In this document: one piece after another, positions 51,659 to 59,169 of the stretch
Layout of the letters: each line of letters begins with the position of its first letter
Numbering within the stretch: position 1 is the first letter of the stretch
Origin: an uncultured Bacteroidales bacterium
Lineage (GTDB): Bacteria > Bacteroidota > Bacteroidia > Bacteroidales > FEN-979
Assembly: GCA_903877385.1 (NCBI GenBank)
Contig: CAIRDP010000027.1
Span: 1-64,000, forward strand
Direction of reading: 5' to 3'
Length of the DNA stretch: 64,000 nucleotides
Made by a program: the position numbers and the translations under genes
The notes under the pieces: generated by a model
What the model saw: the letters and a program-made list of their open reading frames with translations, nothing else
Databases searched by the model: none
What the model was told of the DNA's origin: nothing

Positions 51659-52660
51659 TTATTTTCCAACAACAACGATCTGGAAGCTGCCGGGAGTAGC
51701 TTTTCTATGGTTGTTTTCGATAGTCACATCAGCCGAAGACATATAAACTTTCTTTTCAGCTTCGCTGTATGTTATGGTGCGGGCGCTTTTGCGGGTAGGC
51801 AGGGTCTGGATCACGCTGTATTCTTTTGGATTCGCCTGGTGTACTACCGTAAGGACTCCCTCACCACAGGAAGCCAGGGCATTCTGGTCCTCCTTGATAT
51901 ATACAAGCCCGTCACAGCCGTCACCCATAGGCAGGGAAGTAACTACTTTTCCGCTCACTGCATCCACGACTACTATGGTCTTCGATTCGCCGCAGGCCGA
52001 GAAAAGCCTGTTTGTTTTCTGATCAAAACCAAGTCCCGAAGGTTCTTTGCCTGGGGCGAGAGGCCATTCGGCTTCGATCTTCAGGGTTTTGGCGTCAAAT
52101 TTTATGATGGTCGATTTGTCTTCGATATTTGCAAAGATCTTGCCCTTGCCGTCCGAAACTGCGGCTTCGGGTTTACCGGGTACAGGCATTGTCCCCACAA
52201 CTTCATTAGTCTTTGCGTCAATTGCAGTGACAGAGCTGCCGCGGCCGTTAAATGTAAATATCCTCTTGCTGAAAGGATCATAGAGAACTGCATCGGGATT
52301 TTTATCAGTCTTGATTTTAGCTGTTGTTTGAAGTGTTACAAGGTCAAAAACAATTACAGAATCAAGACGGCCTGCAGTGATAAAACCCTTGTTGAACTCC
52401 TTTGCAATAGCAATACCGTGAACTCCTATTGTTCCCGGAATTGATCCTACAAGTTTTTCTGTCTTAAGGTCCACGACCTGGACCATATTGCCATGCGATA
52501 CATATAATCGGTGAGTGGCATCGTCGGCTAAAAGGTAATCCCATCCCATATCACCTTCAAGGGAGATGGTTTTAAGGACTTTATACACTGTATTTTGTGC
52601 CTTTGCAAACTGGAGGCTGCAGAAAACAAACAGGATCAGCAGGAAATTTACTTTTTTCAT
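51659..52660 (-). CDS. YVTN/YncE-type beta-propeller protein, exported
   Basis: A 333-residue exported protein (signal MKKVNFLLILFVFCSLQFAKA). It consists of repeats of the YVTN kind: HRLYVSHGNMVQVVDLKTEKLVGSIPG, KGFITAGRLDSVIVFDLVTLQ, KRIFTFNGRGSSVTAIDAKTNEVVGTMPV, and so on, making about seven blades. Such propellers bind ligands or proteins or act with TonB systems (for example BtuG in cobalamin uptake). No transporter is adjacent. It is 11 bp upstream of aat in the same orientation. Confidence 0.85.
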   Translation of the reverse strand: MKKVNFLLILFVFCSLQFAKAQNTVYKVLKTISLEGDMGWDYLLADDATHRLYVSHGNMVQVVDLKTEKLVGSIPGTIGVHGIAIAKEFNKGFITAGRLDSVIVFDLVTLQTTAKIKTDKNPDAVLYDPFSKRIFTFNGRGSSVTAIDAKTNEVVGTMPVPGKPEAAVSDGKGKIFANIEDKSTIIKFDAKTLKIEAEWPLAPGKEPSGLGFDQKTNRLFSACGESKTIVVVDAVSGKVVTSLPMGDGCDGLVYIKEDQNALASCGEGVLTVVHQANPKEYSVIQTLPTRKSARTITYSEAEKKVYMSSADVTIENNHRKATPGSFQIVVVGK

Positions 52661-52725
52661 CGGTTTTGATTTTAAGGATTGTTTGAAACTGTATTAGTTC
52701 AGTATTTTTCGGAATAGGTTCTCAA

Positions 52726-52733
52726 CAAAGATA
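52726..52733 (-). promoter_or_regulatory. -7 box (TATCTTTG) for the beta-propeller gene
   Basis: Minus-strand exact TAnnTTTG match about 66 bp upstream of the ATG at 52660. A proper -33 element is not evident. Confidence 0.4.
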
Positions 52734-52823
52734 GTAAAGCCCTGCCGAAAAATAATGTCCGGGATCACTTTCACAATAAAAATATTATGCCCCCTGCAGC
52801 ATTTTTTTTTCTACCTTCACATC

Positions 52824-54530
52824 ATGAAAACAAGAACCTCCCTTATAATAAGAGTATTCATTTCGATGCTGCTCTCTACGCCGGTCTTCGCGTTTTCCCA
52901 GAACGGGAAGAATGATGCCGAATCTATGGTAAAGTTTCACCATGAAGTGCCTGATCAGCCTTATCTGCCTCCCCAGGCAGGGCCCCATACCCCGGCCCCG
53001 AGCATAAAAACTGCAACTTTTACCATGGTCCAGGTCAATGTGGATGCCAACGGCCAGAATATTCCCGGTGATGCAGCCAATGAACCTTCGATGATCATCG
53101 ATCCCCTGGATCCCCTGCACATCCTTATTGGCTGGCGGCAGTTCGATAATGTAAACAGCAATTTCAGGCAGGCAGGCTATGCTTATTCAACCGACGGAGG
53201 ACTTAGCTGGACTTTCCCGGGATCTATCAACGCCGGGATTTTCAGGAGCGACCCGGTTCTGGATTGCGATTCGGTGGGCAACTTCTATTATAACAGCCTC
53301 ACTGTAGATGCTCAGAACAACTACCTCTGTAAAGTTTTCAAAAGCACAAACTGGGGAGCAGCCTGGGATGCCGGCGTTGATGCGCACGGAGGCGACAAGC
53401 AGTGGATGGTCATTGACCGGAGCAGCGGAGCCTCATCAGGGAATATCTATGCCAACTGGAATTCAGCCTTTACTTCATGTGTACCAGGGTCTTTCACCCG
53501 TTCCACCGACGAGGGGGCAACATTCGGGAATTGTACCGTGCTTCCCGGTAACCCGTACTGGGGCACCATGGCCATGGGCAACAGCGGGGAAGTTTATATC
53601 ACCGGATGGAGCGACATGTTTGGAACCATGGTATTAAAATCAACACAGGTCCAGTATGCCGATTCAACTCCTTCCTGGTATTTGTCAATGCCAAACCTTG
53701 ACGGCCAGGTGGTTTACGGACAACTTGTTAATCCTGTAGGCCTTTCGGGCCAGATCAGCATCTCGGTCGACCATTCCGGCGGGTCATCCAACGGCAATGT
53801 ATATGTTCTGGCTTCGGTAAGCAGGTTCTCGAACAGCGATTCGGCCGATGTGATGTTTTCGCGCAGTACCAACGGAGGGTTCACCTGGAGCAGCCCGGTA
53901 AAGGTAAACGATGATAATGGCAACAACGTCTACCACTGGTTCGGGACCATGTCTGTTGCACCCAACGGCAGAATAGATGCCACCTGGCTCGACACCCGTG
54001 ATTCCCCTCCCGATTCCCTGCTGTCATCCCTTTATTATTCCTATTCCCTTGACCAGGGAGCAAGCTGGACTCCCAACCAGAGATTGACCGGATCCTTCAG
54101 TTCCCGTATCGGATGGCCACAGCAGGCCAAAATGGGGGATTATGTTTCAATGATCTCACACAATGACAAGGCCTGTCTTGCCTGGACCAATACGTTCAAC
54201 GGTGAGGAAGATGTTTATTTCAGCACCATCAGACCTTCTACAACAGGTATTGCAGCAAGGCCGCAGGATGGTTCCGGGATACGTATCTCAGTTTATCCAT
54301 GCCCTTTCAGCGATCAGGCAAGCGTGGATTATTATTTACCGGAAGGTGATTTTATCAGGGTATCGCTTGTAGATATCTGCGGGAGAGAAGTTAAAACAAT
54401 GGTCTCAGCTTACCAGGAAAAGGGAGCCCACCAGCTCAGCCTTTCGGGTGCAGGGATCTCCCCGGGATATTACTTCGTCAGGATCACTTCACATTCAAAG
54501 AGCAGCACCGTAAGCGCGGTAAAGATCTGA
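52824..54530 (+). CDS. BNR/sialidase-fold protein with T9SS sorting domain
   Basis: A 568-residue secreted protein (signal MKTRTSLIIRVFISMLLSTPVFAFS). The body is a beta-propeller with several Asp-box motifs: YSTDGGLSWTF, RSTDEGATFG, RSTNGGFTWSS and YSLDQGASWTP. This is the fold of sialidases, but the RIP motif and catalytic Arg triad of GH33 are not apparent, so catalysis is doubtful. Residues about 490-568 are a T9SS type A domain (ISVYPCPFSDQASVDYYLP ... GISPGYYFVRITS). The ATG at 52824 gives the signal peptide; the frame is open from 52755. Confidence 0.85.
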   Translation: MKTRTSLIIRVFISMLLSTPVFAFSQNGKNDAESMVKFHHEVPDQPYLPPQAGPHTPAPSIKTATFTMVQVNVDANGQNIPGDAANEPSMIIDPLDPLHILIGWRQFDNVNSNFRQAGYAYSTDGGLSWTFPGSINAGIFRSDPVLDCDSVGNFYYNSLTVDAQNNYLCKVFKSTNWGAAWDAGVDAHGGDKQWMVIDRSSGASSGNIYANWNSAFTSCVPGSFTRSTDEGATFGNCTVLPGNPYWGTMAMGNSGEVYITGWSDMFGTMVLKSTQVQYADSTPSWYLSMPNLDGQVVYGQLVNPVGLSGQISISVDHSGGSSNGNVYVLASVSRFSNSDSADVMFSRSTNGGFTWSSPVKVNDDNGNNVYHWFGTMSVAPNGRIDATWLDTRDSPPDSLLSSLYYSYSLDQGASWTPNQRLTGSFSSRIGWPQQAKMGDYVSMISHNDKACLAWTNTFNGEEDVYFSTIRPSTTGIAARPQDGSGIRISVYPCPFSDQASVDYYLPEGDFIRVSLVDICGREVKTMVSAYQEKGAHQLSLSGAGISPGYYFVRITSHSKSSTVSAVKI

Positions 54531-54565
54531 CAAACACCTGCCATCCCCGGATTTCTTTTGCTTTA

Positions 54566-55759
54566 TCAGATTGAAGCCAATGCCTTCAGCAAGCGGTCCA
54601 TGCCTTCGTTGATCTCCTCCCTGCTTATCACCAGGGGTGGAGCAATGCGGAATGCAGCATGTTTGAAAAGGTAATAATCGGTGAGTACTCCCTGCTGCAG
54701 GCAGGCATCAAGTAAAGCTTTGCGTTTCGAAGCATCGGCCAGGTCTATGCCCAGGGCCAGTCCTTTGCGGCGAATACTGCTGATAATCCCGTTTTGAAGC
54801 GCAGGGGCAAGCATCTCTTCGATAATCCTGCCTTTTTCCTCTGCCTGCCCGATGAGACCGGGTTGAAGTAATACCTCAAGACCGGCCAGGGATGCGGCAC
54901 AGCTCAGGGGATGCCCTCCGAACGTAGTGATATGGCCAAGCTGGGGGTCGAAAGCCAGGGTATCCATAACGGGTTTGGATGCTATGAAAGCGCCAAGGGG
55001 CAAGCCAGCCCCGAGTGCTTTTGCAAGAACCAGTATGTCGGGCACTATACCGTAATGCTCGAAGCTGAACAAGCTTCCGGTTCGGCCTAAACCCATCTGC
55101 ACATCATCAATGACCAGTAAAGCTCCCGTTTCACTGCAGCGTTTCCTCAGCCCAAACATAAAGCCATCCTCCGGGGGTATCAGCCCGGCTTCCGACTGCG
55201 TGGTTTCGGTAATCACGCAGGCCGTATGCGAATCTATTTTTTCGAGATCATGGAAATTGTTGAATTCCAGGAAACTGATACCCGGCAGCAAAGGACGGAA
55301 AGCCTGTTTCATGGCCTCGTTCCCTAATATGCTCAGGGCTCCCTGGGTTGAACCATGGTAGGCATTTTTAAATGCAGTGATTCCCTGCCGGCCTGTAAAC
55401 CTTTTGGCCAGTTTCATTGCACCTTCAATAGCCTCGGCTCCTGAATTCACGAAATACACCGAATCAAGTGAAGAGGGGAGAAGGCTGCAAAGTTTTTCGG
55501 CCAGCCTCACCTGGGGCGAATGTATAAACTCCCCGTAAACATTGACGTACAGGTAATCGTCGGCCTGCTTTTTAATTGCTTCCATGACCTGCGGATGACG
55601 GTGCCCCACATTGCTGACCGAAATCCCGGATACCATGTCAATATAATCCCTGCCATCGCTGTCGTATAGAAACACACCCTCAGCCTTGACAATGTCGAGT
55701 GCCATCGGGCCGAATGCGGGCAGGCCAAGGTAACGGTAAAACATCTCCCTCTCGGTCAT
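54566..55759 (-). CDS. Class III (acetylornithine/ornithine-type) aminotransferase
   Basis: A 397-residue PLP enzyme of fold type I, subgroup II: GVFLYDSDGRDYIDMVSGISVSNVGHRHP, FVNSGAEAIEGAMKLAKRFTGR, the PLP Asp in LLVIDDVQMGLGRTG and the Schiff-base Lys in ILVLAKALGAGLPLG. The DDVQMG and TETTQSEAG motifs differ from the more usual DEVQTG and VEPIQGEGG, so it is a divergent member and may use a substrate other than acetylornithine. It is single, divergent from the SDR gene. No arginine-biosynthesis genes are adjacent. Confidence 0.87.
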   Translation of the reverse strand: MTEREMFYRYLGLPAFGPMALDIVKAEGVFLYDSDGRDYIDMVSGISVSNVGHRHPQVMEAIKKQADDYLYVNVYGEFIHSPQVRLAEKLCSLLPSSLDSVYFVNSGAEAIEGAMKLAKRFTGRQGITAFKNAYHGSTQGALSILGNEAMKQAFRPLLPGISFLEFNNFHDLEKIDSHTACVITETTQSEAGLIPPEDGFMFGLRKRCSETGALLVIDDVQMGLGRTGSLFSFEHYGIVPDILVLAKALGAGLPLGAFIASKPVMDTLAFDPQLGHITTFGGHPLSCAASLAGLEVLLQPGLIGQAEEKGRIIEEMLAPALQNGIISSIRRKGLALGIDLADASKRKALLDACLQQGVLTDYYLFKHAAFRIAPPLVISREEINEGMDRLLKALASI

Positions 55760-55825
55760 AGCGTATTTTTTACGAAATTACTGATTTTATCCGGCATCTG
55801 CATCCCGATTTTCGTTCTTTGAATT

Positions 55826-55853
55826 TGTACATTGTACATCGTACATGGTACAT
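55826..55853 (+). repeat. Four tandem NGTACAT heptamers
   Basis: TGTACAT TGTACAT CGTACAT GGTACAT: four head-to-tail units that vary only in the first base. They lie directly upstream of the -7 box at 55858, where a regulator could contact the promoter. GTACAT is partly palindromic (TGTACA). Confidence 0.8.
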
Positions 55854-55857
55854 TGTT

Positions 55858-55865
55858 TAACTTTG
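55858..55865 (+). promoter_or_regulatory. -7 box (TAACTTTG) of the SDR gene
   Basis: Exact TAnnTTTG match 17 bp before the ATG at 55882. The -33 region falls within the GTACAT repeats; the nearest candidate, ATTG at 55831-55834, is 23 bp away. Confidence 0.55.
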
Positions 55866-55881
55866 CCCCAAACTCAGAACC

Positions 55882-56682
55882 ATGAACAAAAAGGTCATCA
55901 TCATTACCGGGGCTTCCTCCGGGATAGGAAAAGCCCTGGCGGCCGAAGCTCATAAACGGGGCGCAAAAGTCGTGCTTTCGGCCCGCCGCAAGGAATTGCT
56001 TGAAGATATAACGTCTAAGTGGAACATAGCGGATTACATTTCGGTTCAGGCCGACGTTACCCGTGAGGAGGATTGCAGGCAGCTGATCGAAGCTGCAGCT
56101 GAAAAATTCGGGCGTATCGATGTGATGATAAACAATGCAGGGATTTCCATGCGGGCACTGTTCGAAGATGTCGACCTGGGAGTTATCCGCAAACTCATGG
56201 ATACCAATTTCTGGGGGACCGTCTTCTGCTCAAAATATGTACTTCCTTATTTATTAAAGACCAGGGGCTCTCTTGTTGGCGTTTCTTCGGTAGCCGGGTA
56301 TAAAGGATTGCCGGGACGCACAGGCTATTCGGCTTCCAAATTCGCCATGCAGGGTTTCCTCGAAGTGGTGAGGATAGAAAACCTTAAAAAAGGTTTGCAT
56401 GTCCTTATTGCCTGCCCGGGTTTTACAAGCAGCAACATCAGGAATATCGCGCTTTCGAAGGATGGCAGTTCCCAGGGCGAGACTCCCCTCGATGAAAGCA
56501 AGCTGATGCCGGCCGAAACGGTTGCAGTCCATATCTGCAACGCCATTGAAAAGAGAAAAAATACCCTTGTCCTCACCACAATGGGCAAAATGACCGTTCT
56601 CCTGAATAAATTCTTCCCTAAATTCATGGATGGCATGGTTTACAGCCATATGGCCAAGGAGGCTGATTCCCCATTTAAGTAA
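55882..56682 (+). CDS. Short-chain dehydrogenase/reductase (SDR)
   Basis: A 266-residue classical SDR with TGASSGIGKAL at the N-terminus, NNAGIS, the catalytic Ser in GVSSVAGYKG and YxxxK in TGYSASKFAM. The ARRKE after the nucleotide motif suggests NADPH. It resembles the DHRS7/short-chain ketoreductase group with a C-terminal membrane-like tail (NKFFPKFMDGMVYSHMAK). The substrate is not known. It starts 17 bp after a TAACTTTG box and is followed by GAAT and CGCTACyT repeats before the convergent xerD. Confidence 0.92.
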   Translation: MNKKVIIITGASSGIGKALAAEAHKRGAKVVLSARRKELLEDITSKWNIADYISVQADVTREEDCRQLIEAAAEKFGRIDVMINNAGISMRALFEDVDLGVIRKLMDTNFWGTVFCSKYVLPYLLKTRGSLVGVSSVAGYKGLPGRTGYSASKFAMQGFLEVVRIENLKKGLHVLIACPGFTSSNIRNIALSKDGSSQGETPLDESKLMPAETVAVHICNAIEKRKNTLVLTTMGKMTVLLNKFFPKFMDGMVYSHMAKEADSPFK

Positions 56683-56704
56683 ATAGTGAAACACTTTTGA
56701 ATTT

Positions 56705-56730
56705 CGAATATTGATCAACGAATGATGAAT
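56705..56730 (+). repeat. GAAT-rich short repeat, copy B
   Basis: A 26-base unit starting CGAATATTGA and ending GATGAAT that matches the unit at 36396-36421 at 22 of 26 positions. It lies 22 bp after the SDR stop. Confidence 0.7.
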
Positions 56731-56743
56731 TTTAAATTGATTT

Positions 56744-56767
56744 CGCTACCTCGCTACTTCGCTACTT
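56744..56767 (+). repeat. Three tandem CGCTACyT octamers overlapping the xerD stop
   Basis: CGCTACCT, CGCTACTT, CGCTACTT in perfect tandem. The last unit covers the TAG stop of xerD (56762-56764) and its final Lys codon, so the repeat array reaches into coding sequence. Confidence 0.8.
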
Positions 56768-57664
56768 ACTCCTCGGATGAAACTGAATAATGGTACTTCG
56801 CAAATATTCACGATCAAGGTGAGTATAGATCTCAGTCGTTGTAATTGATTCGTGGCCGAGCATTTCCTGCACGGCACGAAGGTCGGCCCCGCCCTCAACC
56901 AGGTGGGTGGCAAATGAGTGGCGGAAGGTATGAGGACTTATATTTTTCTTTATCCCTGCTTTGACCGCGAGGTCTTTAATAAGCATGAATATCATGACCC
57001 TGCTGAGTTTTGAGCCCCTGTGGTTAAGAAAAACAATATCGTCATTCCCGCTCCTCACAGTGATTCCCGGCCTGATTTCCTTCAGGTAATACACTATCTC
57101 GTTGCGGGCCGTGCTGCCGAGAGGGATGAGCCTTTCCTTGTTCCCTTTGCCCACCACCTTTATAAATCCGTCATTGAAATACAGGTTGGTTATCCTCAGG
57201 CTTACCAGCTCGGTAACCCTGAGTCCGCAACCATACAGTACCTCCAGTATTGCTTTGTTGCGCTTGCCCTCGGGTGTGCTCAGGTCTATAGCGGCAACCA
57301 GGGCATCGATTTCGGGTATGCTTAGAAAAACAGGCAGTTTTCGAACAGTCCTCGGCGATTCAAGCAGCTCGGTGGGGTCTTTGCTGATGATGTTTTCGAG
57401 CAAGAGGTATTTATAAAAGCCTTTCAGGCCTGAGACTATCCTTGCCTGCGATGTCGCCGTCATCCCCAGCTCATTTATCCACCGTAAAAAATCCTGAAGA
57501 TCCCTTAACTTCAATTCTCCGGGAACTGCAAGCCTGCCCGAAAGCTCCAGGAACTGGGCCAGCTTTACCACATCATGCAGGTAGGCATCAATGGAATTCG
57601 GTGATAAGGATTTCTCCAGGCGGAGATAGGACTGATACCCGTGTATGTATGAATTCCAATGCAT
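56762..57664 (-). CDS. xerD: Tyrosine recombinase XerD
   Basis: A 300-residue site-specific recombinase. It has the N-terminal SAM-like core-binding domain (SYLRLEKSLSPNSIDAYLHDV) and a catalytic domain with Arg in GCGLRVTELVSLR, the beta-hairpin Lys region (VVGKGNKERLIPLG), HxxR in SPHTFRHSFATHL, His in MLGHESITTT and nucleophile Tyr in EIYTHLD. Length and motifs are those of XerD, which resolves chromosome dimers at dif together with XerC. No dif site or mobile-element boundary is visible, so it is housekeeping and not an integrase. Its start is at the ATG at 57664, upstream of the divergent rpmG promoter. Confidence 0.93.
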   Translation of the reverse strand: MHWNSYIHGYQSYLRLEKSLSPNSIDAYLHDVVKLAQFLELSGRLAVPGELKLRDLQDFLRWINELGMTATSQARIVSGLKGFYKYLLLENIISKDPTELLESPRTVRKLPVFLSIPEIDALVAAIDLSTPEGKRNKAILEVLYGCGLRVTELVSLRITNLYFNDGFIKVVGKGNKERLIPLGSTARNEIVYYLKEIRPGITVRSGNDDIVFLNHRGSKLSRVMIFMLIKDLAVKAGIKKNISPHTFRHSFATHLVEGGADLRAVQEMLGHESITTTEIYTHLDREYLRSTIIQFHPRSK

Positions 57665-57719
57665 CTGCCTTAAGTTAATGGGGGCCGGCTTAATTTTAGG
57701 CTAAAAGTATTAAATAATT

Positions 57720-57750
57720 TTTGTTTATTCCGGGAAAGTTTGTACTTTTG
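57720..57750 (+). promoter_or_regulatory. Promoter of rpmG-DUF4295
   Basis: TTTG at 57720-57723, a 19 bp spacer and TACTTTTG at 57743-57750: the best match to the Bacteroidota consensus in the window. The rpmG ATG is 31 bp downstream, consistent with strong expression of a ribosomal protein gene. Confidence 0.75.
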
Positions 57751-57780
57751 CAGTCCCTAATTTATTAAGTATATTTTTTC

Positions 57781-57969
57781 ATGGCAAAGAAGAGCAAAGA
57801 CCAGCGAATTCAAGTGATTCTGGAATGCACGGAGCAGAAAACAAGCGGTGTGCCCGGGATGTCGCGTTACGTCACCAAGAAAAACAAGAAGAACACACCC
57901 GAAAGACTCGAGTTGAAAAAGTACAACTCTTATCTTAAGAAAATGACTGTTCACAAGGAAATTAAATAA
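57781..57969 (+). CDS. rpmG: 50S ribosomal protein L33
   Basis: A 62-residue protein, [19 protein letters not shown]..., with the L33 pattern ([33 protein letters not shown]). Only one Cys is present, so it is the zinc-free type. In many Bacteroidota rpmB precedes it; here xerD lies upstream in the opposite direction and the promoter is immediately before rpmG. The next gene starts 9 bases after the stop. Confidence 0.96.
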   Translation: MAKKSKDQRIQVILECTEQKTSGVPGMSRYVTKKNKKNTPERLELKKYNSYLKKMTVHKEIK

Positions 57970-57977
57970 TTTGAGTT

Positions 57978-58142
57978 ATGGCAAAGAAAGTAGTTGCTTC
58001 ATTTAAAGGTTCAACCACCGGTAAGGATTACACTAAGGTGATCCGCATGGTTCGTTCAAAAAAAACCGGAGCTTATGTGTTCAAGGAAGCTATGGTTCCC
58101 AATGATCAGGTTAAAGATTTCCTGTCGGGCAAGAACGATTAA
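57978..58142 (+). CDS. DUF4295 small basic protein
   Basis: A 54-residue basic protein running from the ATG at 57978 to the TAA at 58140-58142. It begins MAKKVVASFKGSTTGKDYTK and ends DFLSGKND. This is the small DUF4295 protein that is always found between rpmG and ftsY in Bacteroidota. It is rich in Lys and has no Cys. Its position in a ribosomal operon and its basic charge suggest a ribosome-associated protein, but the function is not known to me. It follows rpmG by eight bases and is followed by a terminator. Confidence 0.93.
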   Translation: MAKKVVASFKGSTTGKDYTKVIRMVRSKKTGAYVFKEAMVPNDQVKDFLSGKND

Positions 58143-58164
58143 ACAGATTCATTCAATCATGGAG

Positions 58165-58194
58165 AGCTTTTTTCTGATGAAAAAAGCTTTTTTT
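58165..58194 (+). terminator. Rho-independent terminator after DUF4295
   Basis: AGCTTTTTTC - TGAT - GAAAAAAGCT followed by a run of T's: a perfect 10 bp stem with a 4-base loop. It separates the short rpmG-DUF4295 transcript from ftsY, whose ATG is 16 bp later. ftsY must therefore be expressed by read-through or by a promoter inside the DUF4295 gene. Confidence 0.85.
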
Positions 58195-58209
58195 ATATAA
58201 ACCCGAACC

Positions 58210-59160
58210 ATGGGACTGTTCAGTTTCCTGAGCAAAGAAAAAAAGGCGGACCTCGATAAAGGGCTGGAAACAACCAAGACCAGCATCTTCTCAAGGATAT
58301 CCAAAGCTGTTGCCGGCAAATCAAAAGTCGACGACGAAGTCCTGGATAAGCTTGAAGAGATTCTTGTGACTTCGGATGTGGGGGTGGAGACCACCGTCAG
58401 GATAGTCGGGCGTATACAAAGCCGGGTTGCCAGGGACAAGTACCTTGGCACTTCCGAACTGAACACCATCCTCAAAGAAGAAATCGCCGGTCTGCTTCTT
58501 GAAAATAATATTGAAGACCAGAAAGGCTTTGACTTTGCACTTCCGGCCAAACCCTATGTGATCATGGTTGTGGGAGTGAACGGTGTTGGAAAAACAACCA
58601 CCATCGGCAAACTGGCTTATCACTTTAAGAAAGCCGGCAAATCGGTCCTCCTTGGAGCAGCAGATACGTTCAGGGCAGCAGCAGTTGACCAGCTTACGAT
58701 CTGGGCCGAAAGGGTTGACGTTCCAATCGTTTCCCAAGGCATGGGCGCCGATCCTGCCTCCGTAGCCTTCGACACTTTAAAATCGGGGATTTCCAGGAAT
58801 TCCGACGTGGTGATCATTGACACTGCAGGCCGGCTGCATAACAAGATCAGCCTGATGAATGAGCTGACCAAGATCAGGAAGGTCATGCAGAAATTGATTC
58901 CCGAAGCTCCCCACGAAGTGCTTCTCATTCTTGATGCTTCCACGGGCCAGAATGCATTCGAACAGGCAAAACAGTTTACCGCCGCCACCGAAGTCAACGC
59001 CCTCTGCCTTACCAAGCTTGACGGAACCGCAAAAGGCGGGGTTGCCATCGGCATTTCGGACCAGTTCAAAATTCCCGTTAAATATATAGGTGTAGGCGAA
59101 AAACTGGAACACCTCCAGATTTTCAACAGGGTCGAGTTCGTCGACAGTCTTTTTAAATAA
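58210..59160 (+). CDS. ftsY: Signal recognition particle receptor FtsY
   Basis: A 316-residue SRP GTPase of the NG type. The N domain (about 1-105) is followed by G domain motifs GVNGVGKTTTIGKLA (G1), DTFRAAAVDQL, DTAGRLHNK (G3) and TKLDGTAKGGVAI (G4/G5). The acidic A domain found in E. coli FtsY is absent, as is usual in Bacteroidota. It docks SRP-ribosome complexes at the inner membrane. rimO follows 9 bp downstream. Confidence 0.97.
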   Translation: MGLFSFLSKEKKADLDKGLETTKTSIFSRISKAVAGKSKVDDEVLDKLEEILVTSDVGVETTVRIVGRIQSRVARDKYLGTSELNTILKEEIAGLLLENNIEDQKGFDFALPAKPYVIMVVGVNGVGKTTTIGKLAYHFKKAGKSVLLGAADTFRAAAVDQLTIWAERVDVPIVSQGMGADPASVAFDTLKSGISRNSDVVIIDTAGRLHNKISLMNELTKIRKVMQKLIPEAPHEVLLILDASTGQNAFEQAKQFTAATEVNALCLTKLDGTAKGGVAIGISDQFKIPVKYIGVGEKLEHLQIFNRVEFVDSLFK

Positions 59161-59169
59161 ATCATCCGG

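Noticed and set aside
51374-52444. A 356-residue plus-strand ORF opposite aat and the beta-propeller gene
   Set aside because: It is antisense to two well-supported genes and its sequence is Cys/His/Phe-rich with no family resemblance.
52824-54530. True sialidase (GH33)
   Set aside because: Asp-boxes and propeller are present, but the RIP motif and catalytic Arg/Tyr/Glu arrangement could not be found.
55826-55853. CRISPR array
   Set aside because: Units are only seven bases and contiguous without spacers; no cas genes are in the window.
56762-57664. xerD as the integrase of a mobile element
   Set aside because: The sequence and length fit housekeeping XerD; no attachment repeats, tRNA or cargo genes are next to it.
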